Under the pieces are notes generated by a model that saw only the letters and a program-made list of their open reading frames with translations, did no database searches and was not told the origin of the DNA. The position numbers and the translations under genes were made by a program. From assembly GCF_019613955.1 (NCBI RefSeq), contig NZ_CP080443.1, positions 2,217,001-2,281,000 of the forward strand: a stretch of DNA of 64,000 bases, in the 5' to 3' direction. Positions 53,141 through 60,885 of the stretch are shown piece by piece (position 1 is the first letter of the stretch; every line of letters starts with the position of its first letter). The stretch is from Chryseobacterium sp. LJ668 (GTDB taxonomy: Bacteria; Bacteroidota; Bacteroidia; Flavobacteriales; Weeksellaceae).

Positions 53141-56100
53141 TTACTTTACAATGACTCTTTTCACTTCACCTTCAGAAGTTTTAATTAAATAAACTCCCGC
53201 AGACAATTTTGAAGTATCAATAGTTAAAGCATTTTTCTCTTTTCCAAGAAGTTTACCACTCATATCGTACAATTCGTAGCCTTGAGGTCTGTTGAAATAC
53301 AATGTATTCCCTTTGTTTACAGGATTCGGGAAGATATTGAACGTAGCTTTTTCAGTTTTTACTTCTCCAGTAGATAAAGTTGGAGAAGGAGCTACTTCAA
53401 ACATAGATAAAGTTCCGCTGATTTCATTAGCAACAATAACATAACCCTTCCCATTATTCATATTTGCAGGAGGAATGTAAGTAATTCCTTCCGGTCCGTT
53501 GTCACCACCAAATGCAGACGTTGATCTTGAATGTTTATAATCAACAAATGTAACATTGTTCGGATCAGTTACGTTATACACCATAACACCTCCTGTTCTT
53601 TCCAAAGTAATAAATGCGAAAGTCTGTCCGTTGATCGTTCCTAAAGTTACTCCTTCAGGTTCAGGGCCTTTTGCACGGCTTCTGTTTTTAGCGCCGTTTG
53701 CTTCGTTATCCGCATTGAAAATCAAAGGATGATTGGCTGCAGTATATCTTTCAAACTGATCACCGCTGTCATAAACAATTTGTTTGGTATCAGCATTAAA
53801 AATGGAGAACGAGCGGGCTCCCAAAGCGTGAATCTCTTCGTATTCTGCATCTGCATCGGTACTTCCGTTTACACTTGTCGTTCTGAATCTTCCTAAATTA
53901 TGGGATGCTTTCAGCACAGAAGCATTCGGGAAAACGGTTGAGTCTAAACCATACGTTGCTGCCCCCACAGTAGTTCTCTCACTGAATCCTCCTAAATCTT
54001 TTTCGTCTCCTTCGTTGGCTGTCACAATGTAATTAGTGTTTCCAATTTTGTAAGAAGCCATTGCATCAGGATTGTAGTACGCTTTTACCGGCCAGTTTGC
54101 AATTAATACTTCTCCGTTGTTGTCAGAAGCATCAAAACCATTTCCCGGAAGACTCATGTCTTTTTTACCTAAGCCCCAAATGCTACCTAAAGTTTTTGTA
54201 GCTAAATCTATCTCAATGACTGCATTATTTTCCTGACAAGAAACCCATGCTTTCTGACTGTCTGGACTGATTGCAATATATTCAGGTTCAAGATCCTGCG
54301 CCAAAGTGCTTGTTGATTTTACTTTTCTTCCTCCGGTTGCAGATAGAGTAGCCTCCATTCCGTTGAATTGGGTAAAACCAAGCGTTGTCACACTCGCTTG
54401 TGTTAAGGCCTGAATTCCTGCTACCGTCAAAATAGGCACATCAATAATACTGACAGAACCTTCCGGATCTGTTGTGTAAGCATCATTGGGTTCGCCTTCA
54501 TTAGCAGTCATTACTTTCGTTCCGTCCGGCGTGAAGGTAATCATGTCTGGTAAAACACCTACAGAAACCTGCTTTAGGAATGTTCCATTGATATCAAAGA
54601 AAACAACTGATCCGTTTCCTTGTGGATTTGTCGCGTTGGGAGAAGCTACTGCAATAATTCCGTTTTTTACGGCAATACTTGTGATTCCACCATATGGAAG
54701 CATGTTTACGGTGCTGATAACGGTGGGTGCAAGCGGGTTTGCGAAATTAATGATATCGAAAACGTCTGTCAAAGAGCTTATCGTGAAGAGTCTTTGTGTT
54801 GCAGCATCATGCACTACAATTTCTGTTGAGCTCGTGCTGTTTCCTGAAGGATCAAAACTTCCGATATAATTGAGCTGAACCTGGTTCGAAGGTACCGGTG
54901 CCGCTTTATCATTATCAACAATATAAACTGTGGATGAAGTCTCACCTGAAAGAGTAGCTCCGACAGGATTTTCAAGACTTAAAACAAAATATTCAGCCAT
55001 CTGTTCCTCCAGAATATCATCAGTAATTGGAATATTTACGGTAACACTTGTTGTAGTTGGAGTTAGATTGATGGTTTGATTGGTTAAAATAAAATCACTG
55101 CTGTCTGCCGTACTGAACGGTGCAGGTTTTACAGCCAGATTTACCGTTGCATTTGAAGGATTGTTCACATTGATTTTAAATGCCAATGTTCCTGTATTTT
55201 CGTTAACCTTAATAAATGTTTTATCTAAAGAAATCGTTGTTCCTGCTGTGGTAAATATTGTAGAAGTCGAAGTTGCGACAGCGTTATCACTTGTATCTTC
55301 CACAAGATTTGGCTTTAAAGCCAAATAATATGCCTGATTCGGAACCAGACCTCCTGTAGGAATTACCGTAATTTTATTGTTGCTGAATGTCGTTGTAAAA
55401 GGAACAGCTGCTCCAGTTGCATTGTTTAGCCTTAATTCTACCAGATTCTGAGCATTTGTCGCCGTAATCGCAGAATTATCTAGTAATCTTACATTTTCGT
55501 TAAATGTAATGGTAGGATTTACAGTAGTGGAAGCATTATTTACGTTGTTTGCCGGTAAATAAGTTACTGTAGGTGGTGTAGTATCTAAACCTCCTGCCGG
55601 AGTTGCATCAACTGTAAAATTGTCAAAACGATTGTTTCCTACAACGCCTCCTGCGCCGGCTGCGAATTCTACTTTCAGTTTGAAATTCGGGTTATTAGAA
55701 ACTCCTGAAATTGTAGAAAAATCGAATGTAATCAACTGCGGATTGGCATCCTGTGATGTTACCGTCTGATATTGCGTGTATGTGGTTCCGTCTAAAGAAT
55801 AAGACCAGATCTGTATTCCTGCTCCAGATCCTGATCTTCTGGTTGTGAATTTTACTACCACGTTGTTATAACCTGTGGTAGGTAAAGAAAACTGTACATT
55901 TCCGTTGATTGGATAATTGTATCTCAAATGCGTACCTGAAGCGTCTCCGTTTCTGGCGTTCAAGTTATCAATATTAAAGTTTTGGTTCGTACCACCTGCA
56001 AAGTCAATAAAGGTGTCGGTACTTCCGGTTCCCGTGGAAACAGCAGTGATAGATCCGTTCAAAAGTGTTGAAGTAGGAGTCGTAATTGTTGCAACGGATG

Positions 56101-56206
56101 CATTGTTGTTAAAATTCCAGTAGTGTACCAAAGTCTGTCCCGAAACTGCACCATGAAATAAGGCTGCGATAGGCAATAAGCCTCGTAAAAGGTATTTGTT
56201 CTTCAT
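53141..56206 (-). CDS. Large T9SS cargo: choice-of-anchor I beta-propeller protein
   Basis: 1021 residues. Signal peptide about 1-23. Residues 25-205 form a jelly-roll-like N-terminal domain (LVHYWNFNNN, FDNFTVDATP). An Ig-like SbsA-type domain (about 210-320, PTVTYLPANNVNN) and a Calx-beta-like domain (about 325-435) follow. The choice-of-anchor I beta-propeller fills about 440-930 (DLEPEYIAISPDSQKAWVSC, GPEPEGVTLGTINGQTFAFI). A type A T9SS sorting domain ends it (FNIFPNPVNKGNTLYFNR to GEVKRVIVK). It is exported by T9SS to the surface or medium. Enzymatic role unknown; the propeller resembles phosphatase-associated (PhoX/LTP-like) folds only in shape. Confidence 0.85.
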   Translation of the reverse strand: MKNKYLLRGLLPIAALFHGAVSGQTLVHYWNFNNNASVATITTPTSTLLNGSITAVSTGTGSTDTFIDFAGGTNQNFNIDNLNARNGDASGTHLRYNYPINGNVQFSLPTTGYNNVVVKFTTRRSGSGAGIQIWSYSLDGTTYTQYQTVTSQDANPQLITFDFSTISGVSNNPNFKLKVEFAAGAGGVVGNNRFDNFTVDATPAGGLDTTPPTVTYLPANNVNNASTTVNPTITFNENVRLLDNSAITATNAQNLVELRLNNATGAAVPFTTTFSNNKITVIPTGGLVPNQAYYLALKPNLVEDTSDNAVATSTSTIFTTAGTTISLDKTFIKVNENTGTLAFKINVNNPSNATVNLAVKPAPFSTADSSDFILTNQTINLTPTTTSVTVNIPITDDILEEQMAEYFVLSLENPVGATLSGETSSTVYIVDNDKAAPVPSNQVQLNYIGSFDPSGNSTSSTEIVVHDAATQRLFTISSLTDVFDIINFANPLAPTVISTVNMLPYGGITSIAVKNGIIAVASPNATNPQGNGSVVFFDINGTFLKQVSVGVLPDMITFTPDGTKVMTANEGEPNDAYTTDPEGSVSIIDVPILTVAGIQALTQASVTTLGFTQFNGMEATLSATGGRKVKSTSTLAQDLEPEYIAISPDSQKAWVSCQENNAVIEIDLATKTLGSIWGLGKKDMSLPGNGFDASDNNGEVLIANWPVKAYYNPDAMASYKIGNTNYIVTANEGDEKDLGGFSERTTVGAATYGLDSTVFPNASVLKASHNLGRFRTTSVNGSTDADAEYEEIHALGARSFSIFNADTKQIVYDSGDQFERYTAANHPLIFNADNEANGAKNRSRAKGPEPEGVTLGTINGQTFAFITLERTGGVMVYNVTDPNNVTFVDYKHSRSTSAFGGDNGPEGITYIPPANMNNGKGYVIVANEISGTLSMFEVAPSPTLSTGEVKTEKATFNIFPNPVNKGNTLYFNRPQGYELYDMSGKLLGKEKNALTIDTSKLSAGVYLIKTSEGEVKRVIVK

Positions 56207-56495
56207 TTTTACAATATTTAGATTGTTGCAAAAATGAACGTTATAGGTTGTGAGGGTTTTACGGGAAGATTATAAAATGGTTAAATATTTCTATTAAAAT
56301 CGATTTAGTTTTAATTTATTGTTAAATTTTTTTATCAAATTAACAGCTTGAATTTTCTTTCGGGCGGGATTTTAGCACCACATTTATACGAAGTATTGAA
56401 CTCCAACTGACTCAAAAACCGCGGTTAGGTACTGGCATTCTGTCTGTCGATGCTGTTTTGTCGATATTAATTATCTCTTCGTTTATGGATATAGA
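56207..56495. other. Intergenic region with a degenerate repeat
   Basis: About 290 bases without a gene. It contains GCGGGATTTTAGCAC (from 56365) followed by a tail ending ATTGAACTCCAACTGA, similar in order to the stretch at 58475-58525. The remainder is AT-rich promoter-side sequence of the T9SS cargo gene. Confidence 0.45.
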
Positions 56496-56497
56496 AA

Positions 56498-56535
56498 AGC
56501 TGATAGAAAGATTAATGATAACACTTCTATCAGCT
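56498..56535 (-). terminator. Terminator after the VOC gene
   Basis: Perfect 11-bp inverted repeat AGCTGATAGAA / TTCTATCAGCT; on the minus strand it is followed by TTTTCTAT, just after the VOC gene's stop. Confidence 0.8.
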
Positions 56536-56563
56536 ATTTTACAAAAATGCGGGAAACTGTGTA

Positions 56564-56938
56564 TTATCCTATGGAATGGAATCCTACCCTGTTTCCTTCG
56601 GTATCGATAAAAAGTGCAATAAAGCCCCTGTTTTCACCAATAGCGGTTTTTGGTAGAATAACTGTTCCTCCAGCACTTTCTACTCTGCCTAATGGAACTG
56701 AAAGGTCATTTCCGCCATCTAAGTAAACAGTTGTGCCGCTCATTGCAGGAACAAAGTTTTCACCGCTAGCAATTGCTCCTCCAAATCCGCCTTTTTGTGG
56801 ATCAGACGGTAAATATGCATATTGCATATCAGGATTAGGGTCTTCATGAATTTGAACATCTAACACTGTAGTATAAAATGCTTTTGCTCTAATGAAATCT
56901 GTAGCTGGGATTTCAAACCAGTTTAGGGTATTTACCAT
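56564..56938 (-). CDS. VOC-family (glyoxalase/bleomycin-resistance fold) protein
   Basis: 124-residue single-chain VOC protein with two beta-alpha-beta-beta-beta halves: NTLNWFEIPATDFIRAKAFY at the start, GGFGGAIASG, and GFIALFIDTEGNRVGFHS at the end. The metal ligand glutamate/histidine positions are only partly present (no H in the first strand), so it may be non-enzymatic or use other ligands. Substrate unknown. It lies in the accessory block beside the azoreductase but is separated from it by 180 bases. Confidence 0.87.
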   Translation of the reverse strand: MVNTLNWFEIPATDFIRAKAFYTTVLDVQIHEDPNPDMQYAYLPSDPQKGGFGGAIASGENFVPAMSGTTVYLDGGNDLSVPLGRVESAGGTVILPKTAIGENRGFIALFIDTEGNRVGFHSIG

Positions 56939-57118
56939 ATTTATTAAAGTTTATTTGTTTTTACTAATAAGTTATTAAGGGATTAACACAATTTTACCTG
57001 TTTTAACCTGTTTTCCATTTGTCTCTGTGTTTCGGCAGCGTTATTTAAGGGAGGTTACCCGCAAATGATAGGATTTCTTGGAGGGAGATACATTTTAGAA
57101 TTTTAAACCATTAAGAAA

Positions 57119-57745
57119 TCAAGCAAATACAGGTAAAAGCAACTGATCGATCTGAATCTTGGCATTGCGTGTTTTCTCCTCAGCGTTAAACAAAAGCCCA
57201 GAAGCATCAATTATCTCTACGTGTTGAATACCCAACGTCTGCCACAAATACGTTGCATACGGAGTCGCAAAATCCTTCTCGCTGCCTATGCCGGTGCCTC
57301 CGCTGGTAAAGAGGATATAAACACTGCGTGCGCGGAGTAAGCCTTGCGAAACGCCGTCGACATAAGCAAAGGTTTCGCCAAGACGACTTACATGGTCAAC
57401 GTATGCCTTAAAAGTAGAGGGAACGGTCCAGTTGTAGATCGGCATGCCGAGTACCACTATGTCAGCGGTTAACAGTTCGCTCACCATTTCGTTGGAAAGT
57501 TGCACAGCTGCTTGCATGGTCGGGTTTGGATTTTGCAGGGAATACAAACTTCCATCAACGAACGCTTCTGTTGGGAGCGGTAGGTCTGCTGCTAAATCTC
57601 TTGTCGTGAAGTTAGCATCGGGATATTCTCGCAACATGCGAGCCACCAAGTGGTCAGTGAGGTGTCGGGACACTGAGTCGGCATAACGCGAGCTGCTGTC
57701 TATACGTAGAATTTCAAGGGAGCGGGTGTAAGAGTTTTTTGTCAT
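57119..57745 (-). CDS. azoR: FMN-dependent NADH-azoreductase (AzoR-like), GC-rich
   Basis: 208-residue flavodoxin-fold quinone/azo reductase. The FMN loop lies near RIDSSSRYADSVSRHL, and PIYNWTVPSTFKAYVDHVSR is the strongly conserved active-site block; FTSGGTGIG is the second flavin-binding loop. It reduces quinones, azo dyes and nitroaromatics, probably for electrophile detoxification. Two 60-base lines I counted (57301 and 57421) are 55% and 53% G+C against about 35% around it, and codon use differs, which points to transfer from a higher-GC bacterium. It is divergent from an HxlR regulator gene. Confidence 0.9.
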   Translation of the reverse strand: MTKNSYTRSLEILRIDSSSRYADSVSRHLTDHLVARMLREYPDANFTTRDLAADLPLPTEAFVDGSLYSLQNPNPTMQAAVQLSNEMVSELLTADIVVLGMPIYNWTVPSTFKAYVDHVSRLGETFAYVDGVSQGLLRARSVYILFTSGGTGIGSEKDFATPYATYLWQTLGIQHVEIIDASGLLFNAEEKTRNAKIQIDQLLLPVFA

Positions 57746-57797
57746 AATAGAAAGATTAAAATGAAATGATTGATTTCTCTTATAGATTAATTTTATT

Positions 57798-57805
57798 TAA
57801 TTTTG
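57798..57805 (+). promoter_or_regulatory. -7 promoter element TAATTTTG in the azoR/hxlR intergenic region
   Basis: Exact TAnnTTTG match, 60 bases before the HxlR-family gene, in the 120 bases between the divergent genes. Confidence 0.6.
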
Positions 57806-57865
57806 CAGTGCAAATATTCAGAGTTAAAATGAATAAAACAAGTAGGACATTTAAAATGTGTAAGT

Positions 57866-58246
57866 ATGAAAAACAGTACTAATGATGATAATCAACACGT
57901 TATAGAAGAAAAAAAGATTGTTTTTGATGAAAAATCTTGCCCGGTAACTGCAACAATGCAAGTTTTAGGTGGAAAATGGAAAGCAATTTTAATTAATGCT
58001 ATCTATCATACTTCTCCTGCAAGATTTGGAGAATTGAAGCGAAGTGTAAAGGGAATTACTCAATCAATGCTTACTCAGCAGTTGAGAGAATTAGAAGATG
58101 ATGGGATCATAAACAGAAAAATTTATGCTGAGATCCCACCAAAAGTTGAATATACATTAACCGAGTTTGGGCTTACACTGTCACCAATAATGCAATCTAT
58201 GGCTGATTGGGGGAAAGAATACAGAATAAAAAAACAAAAGCTGTAA
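57866..58246 (+). CDS. HxlR-family transcriptional regulator
   Basis: 126 residues, winged helix of the HxlR/MarR-like group. SCPVTATMQVLGGKWKAILI holds the N-terminal cysteine (Cys25) that in YodB and HypR senses quinones or electrophiles. The recognition part is FGELKRSVKGITQSMLTQQL and the wing DDGIINRKIYAEIPPKVEYT. It is divergent from the azoreductase gene across 120 bases, the layout of Bacillus YodB-type control of azoreductases, so repression of azoR until quinone stress is likely. Its base composition is like the host, unlike the azoR gene. Confidence 0.93.
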   Translation: MKNSTNDDNQHVIEEKKIVFDEKSCPVTATMQVLGGKWKAILINAIYHTSPARFGELKRSVKGITQSMLTQQLRELEDDGIINRKIYAEIPPKVEYTLTEFGLTLSPIMQSMADWGKEYRIKKQKL

Positions 58247-58544
58247 TTAAGATAAAATTTTGTTTCAATGCTGTTTAGAAAAAATTGGATTATGAAGTCC
58301 TTATTAAAAGTTTTCAGTGCGATTGGACAAGATTAAATGTGATGTTTATAGATCGGAGTTTGTGTTGGCAAAACACCTCTTTTGTTGGTATTTTTTTTTA
58401 CTGTTTTTCTTTAGTCATGATGTCGGTTGTGTAATCCGCTGAGAATGCGCCTAACGATTTGGCTATTGCCGAAAGCGGGGATTTAGCACAAAGTTTAATC
58501 TAAGAACGAAAGTTGAACCTGCACAGATGTCCAATAGAAGCTGT
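58247..58544. other. Intergenic stretch with a degenerate repeat
   Basis: 298 bases without a gene after the HxlR gene. It contains GCGGGGATTTAGCAC (from 58475) and then AAAGTTGAACCTGCACAGA, in the same order as a similar stretch at 56365-56410 on the other side of the azoR block. Confidence 0.45.
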
Positions 58545-59063
58545 TCAATCCTGCTTTGGCAATAACTTGGTAGTTGTAATTTGTATCATTGTTTTTTGTC
58601 CTAAAATGTATGTTTTAAAAGTTAAGTATAAACAAGTTCCAACTAAATATAATCTAATTGCGTTACCGATGAGCCAAATCACTGATAAATTGTAAATTTG
58701 TTCTTTGTATTTTTCAATATCTCCAAAAAAAAGCTTTAAGTTTAGCTGAGTTACAATTAAGGCTGTAATTAAAATTGAAAGCAATCCAAATATACTTGCT
58801 TTTTTTAGTAAACATTTTTCCTTTTTATTGCTTGATTTCACATAAAGAAAGCATACTACAAAAACTGCTATTTGTGTAAGCGGAACGTAATAATAAATCT
58901 GATTTGTAACTGTAAAGTATCCTTGCCAACTTTTGAGTGCTTCATAAGAGTTAGCTAGTTGATTTGGCGCTAAAACTATTTCTTCATAAAGGTTTCCAAA
59001 AAACCAGTGAGCTAAGAAAAATAACGAAAAGCCTAAAAGATGATTGAATGTTTTTGCTTGCAT
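58545..59063 (-). CDS. Four-helix membrane protein of unknown function (DUF1772-like)
   Basis: 172 residues with four predicted helices (about 8-28, 55-75, 88-108, 128-150). The first helix reads LLGFSLFFLAHWFFGNLYEE, followed by IVLAPNQLANSYEALKSW. The G-N-x-Y-E-x-x-V-x-x-PN pattern loosely fits DUF1772-type membrane proteins. Function unknown. It lies 76 bases downstream of the broken Crp/Fnr gene on the same strand and may once have been its target or partner. Confidence 0.7.
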   Translation of the reverse strand: MQAKTFNHLLGFSLFFLAHWFFGNLYEEIVLAPNQLANSYEALKSWQGYFTVTNQIYYYVPLTQIAVFVVCFLYVKSSNKKEKCLLKKASIFGLLSILITALIVTQLNLKLFFGDIEKYKEQIYNLSVIWLIGNAIRLYLVGTCLYLTFKTYILGQKTMIQITTTKLLPKQD

Positions 59064-59139
59064 TAGTGTCCTTGTTTAAATTTAATGCAAAGGTCCATAT
59101 TATTTAAGCTTTCAAAATTGCCAATTGGCAATTAATGAC

Positions 59140-59702
59140 CTATTTGATGTTTTTTCTAAGTCTGCTTAGTGAGGTTTGAGTAATGCCTAGATACGATGCA
59201 AGTTGTTTTAGTGGTACTTTTTGTAGAAGGTCAGATTGTCTCATCATCTTCAAATATCGTTCTTCAGCTGTCATTGTTTGATAGCTTAATATACCATTGA
59301 TGACTTTAAGAAATGCGTCTTCCCAAATTTGTCTACCAAATTGTTGCCAAAAAGGAAATTGCTTATACAGCATTTCCATTTTAGATTTATCAATCGTAAG
59401 TAATGTGCAGTTTTCAATTGCTTGAATATTGAATTGTGTTGGTTGTCCCGATTTTAAGCTATTCAGTTCAGTGAAAAATCATTTTGGAACGCCAACCAAC
59501 CGGTTATCTCTCTGTCGTCTTTGTCAAAGTAAATGCGGAGTCCGCCAGATTTAATAAAATAATAAGATGTTACAATCTGCCCCTTTTTAATAACAAACTT
59601 ATCTTTGTCGAAAGCCCGTTCTTGAAAATTTGAGAGGATTGTAAACAAATCGCTTTCCGAAATATTGATTTGTGATTTTATGAAATTGCTTAATTCTGTC
59701 AT
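59140..59702 (-). pseudogene. Crp/Fnr-family regulator broken by a frameshift
   Basis: The 5' part (59702-59463) encodes a normal cNMP-binding N-terminus up to GWLAFQNDFSLN then stops. The next frame continues at once with FFTELNSLKSGQPTQFNIQA to the end of a full Crp/Fnr protein (helix-turn-helix QLASYLGITQTSLSRLRKNI, stop at 59140). Restoring one base in the A run at 59474-59478 (T run on the coding strand) would join them into about 187 residues. This is a one-base loss in a homopolymer, either real or a sequencing error. Confidence 0.85.
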
Positions 59703-59877
59703 AAATTTACTATCTAAGCATGCATCTATACAATTACACTAACATCCAAATTAAGCACTGCGCAATCATATGTTATTGCCGTAAATCCAAATTGAAGATA
59801 GTGTTAATTATTTGATTTTGAATTGATCAATTTTAATTCGTTTTGATAATGTGCAACGAATATTAAATTAAGTAAAG

Positions 59878-60762
59878 TTATTTCTCCTCCGAAACCCTCT
59901 CATATATATTGTGAATCAAACCATCCGCAACAGAAATTTTCGGAACAAATATCTTGTTGATTTCTGCCCAGTGCATCACGAAATTGTAGATCTTCAAAGC
60001 GTGAACTAAAACATCAGCTCGATCTTCCCTGAATCCGTATTTTGTCATTCTTTCCTCTACAGTAAGGTCGTTGAATTCTTTGTAAGCTTTTTTGAGATAA
60101 GCAATTGACATGGGTTTGCCGTCTTTGGTTTTGCTCATGGAGAATACTTTATTGATATTTCCTCCCGAACCGATTGCAACGATTTGTTTTTTACTGCTGA
60201 TATTGTCTTTGATCTCATCTTTCATTTCTTTCCAGTTGTCTTCTGTCACGAGATTGTTGAGGAGACGGATCGTCCCTATATTGAAAGATTTTTCGTAGAT
60301 CATGGTGTCATTTTCATAGAACGTCAACTCAGTAGAACCTCCACCTACATCTACATAAAGGTATGCGAAATCTTTGTCTAGGCCTTCTGCGACGTGGTTT
60401 TCGTAAACTAAAGTCGCTTCTTCATCTCCTGAAATAATTTCAATATTGAGATCTGAAGAATTTCTTACCTTCTCAATAATATCCTTTCCGTTTTCGGCAT
60501 CGCGCATCGCACTTGTGGCGCAGGCTCTGTAATGCTCGACTTTATAAACTTTCATCAGATCACTAAAAATTTTCATCGAATCTAAGACCATTTTTTCCCT
60601 TTCAGTACCGATTTTTCCAAGGGTAAAAACATCCATCCCCAATCGTAAAGGAATTCGCAAAAGGTTTAATTTAATAAATTCTGGTTTTCCGTTTTGAATC
60701 TTTACCTCGTTGATTAAAAGTCGGGCCGCATTACTTCCTATGTCTATCGCTGCAATGATCAT
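59878..60762 (-). CDS. ppx: Exopolyphosphatase (Ppx/GppA family)
   Basis: 294 residues, the short form with the two actin-like ATPase lobes only. Motifs are AAIDIGSNAARLLI at the N-terminus, ATSAMRDAENG, and YVDVGGGSTELTFY (phosphate-binding). It hydrolyses polyphosphate or pppGpp. I start at the ATG at 60762, because the conserved N-terminus begins there and a TAnnTTTG element lies at 60832-60839; an ATG at 60834 would fall inside that element. It sits 124 bases downstream of ppk1 on the same strand, the reverse activity. Confidence 0.93.
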   Translation of the reverse strand: MIIAAIDIGSNAARLLINEVKIQNGKPEFIKLNLLRIPLRLGMDVFTLGKIGTEREKMVLDSMKIFSDLMKVYKVEHYRACATSAMRDAENGKDIIEKVRNSSDLNIEIISGDEEATLVYENHVAEGLDKDFAYLYVDVGGGSTELTFYENDTMIYEKSFNIGTIRLLNNLVTEDNWKEMKDEIKDNISSKKQIVAIGSGGNINKVFSMSKTKDGKPMSIAYLKKAYKEFNDLTVEERMTKYGFREDRADVLVHALKIYNFVMHWAEINKIFVPKISVADGLIHNIYERVSEEK

Positions 60763-60831
60763 CTGTTGACTGTTTATTTTGTTGGTTTCAATTATTAATT
60801 GAGAATAGTTGATGTTTAAAAATCGAATGTA

Positions 60832-60839
60832 CAAAAATA
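60832..60839 (-). promoter_or_regulatory. -7 promoter element TATTTTTG (minus strand) for ppx
   Basis: Exact TAnnTTTG match on the minus strand, 69 bases before the chosen ppx ATG; it decides the start choice. Confidence 0.6.
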
Positions 60840-60885
60840 ATTTGTTTTTTTTGATCTAAACACATTTAAAAACGCTTTACAGAAG

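Noticed and set aside
58513..58695. Plus-strand open frame opposite the membrane protein
   Set aside because: It is the antisense of a better-supported gene and has no promoter.
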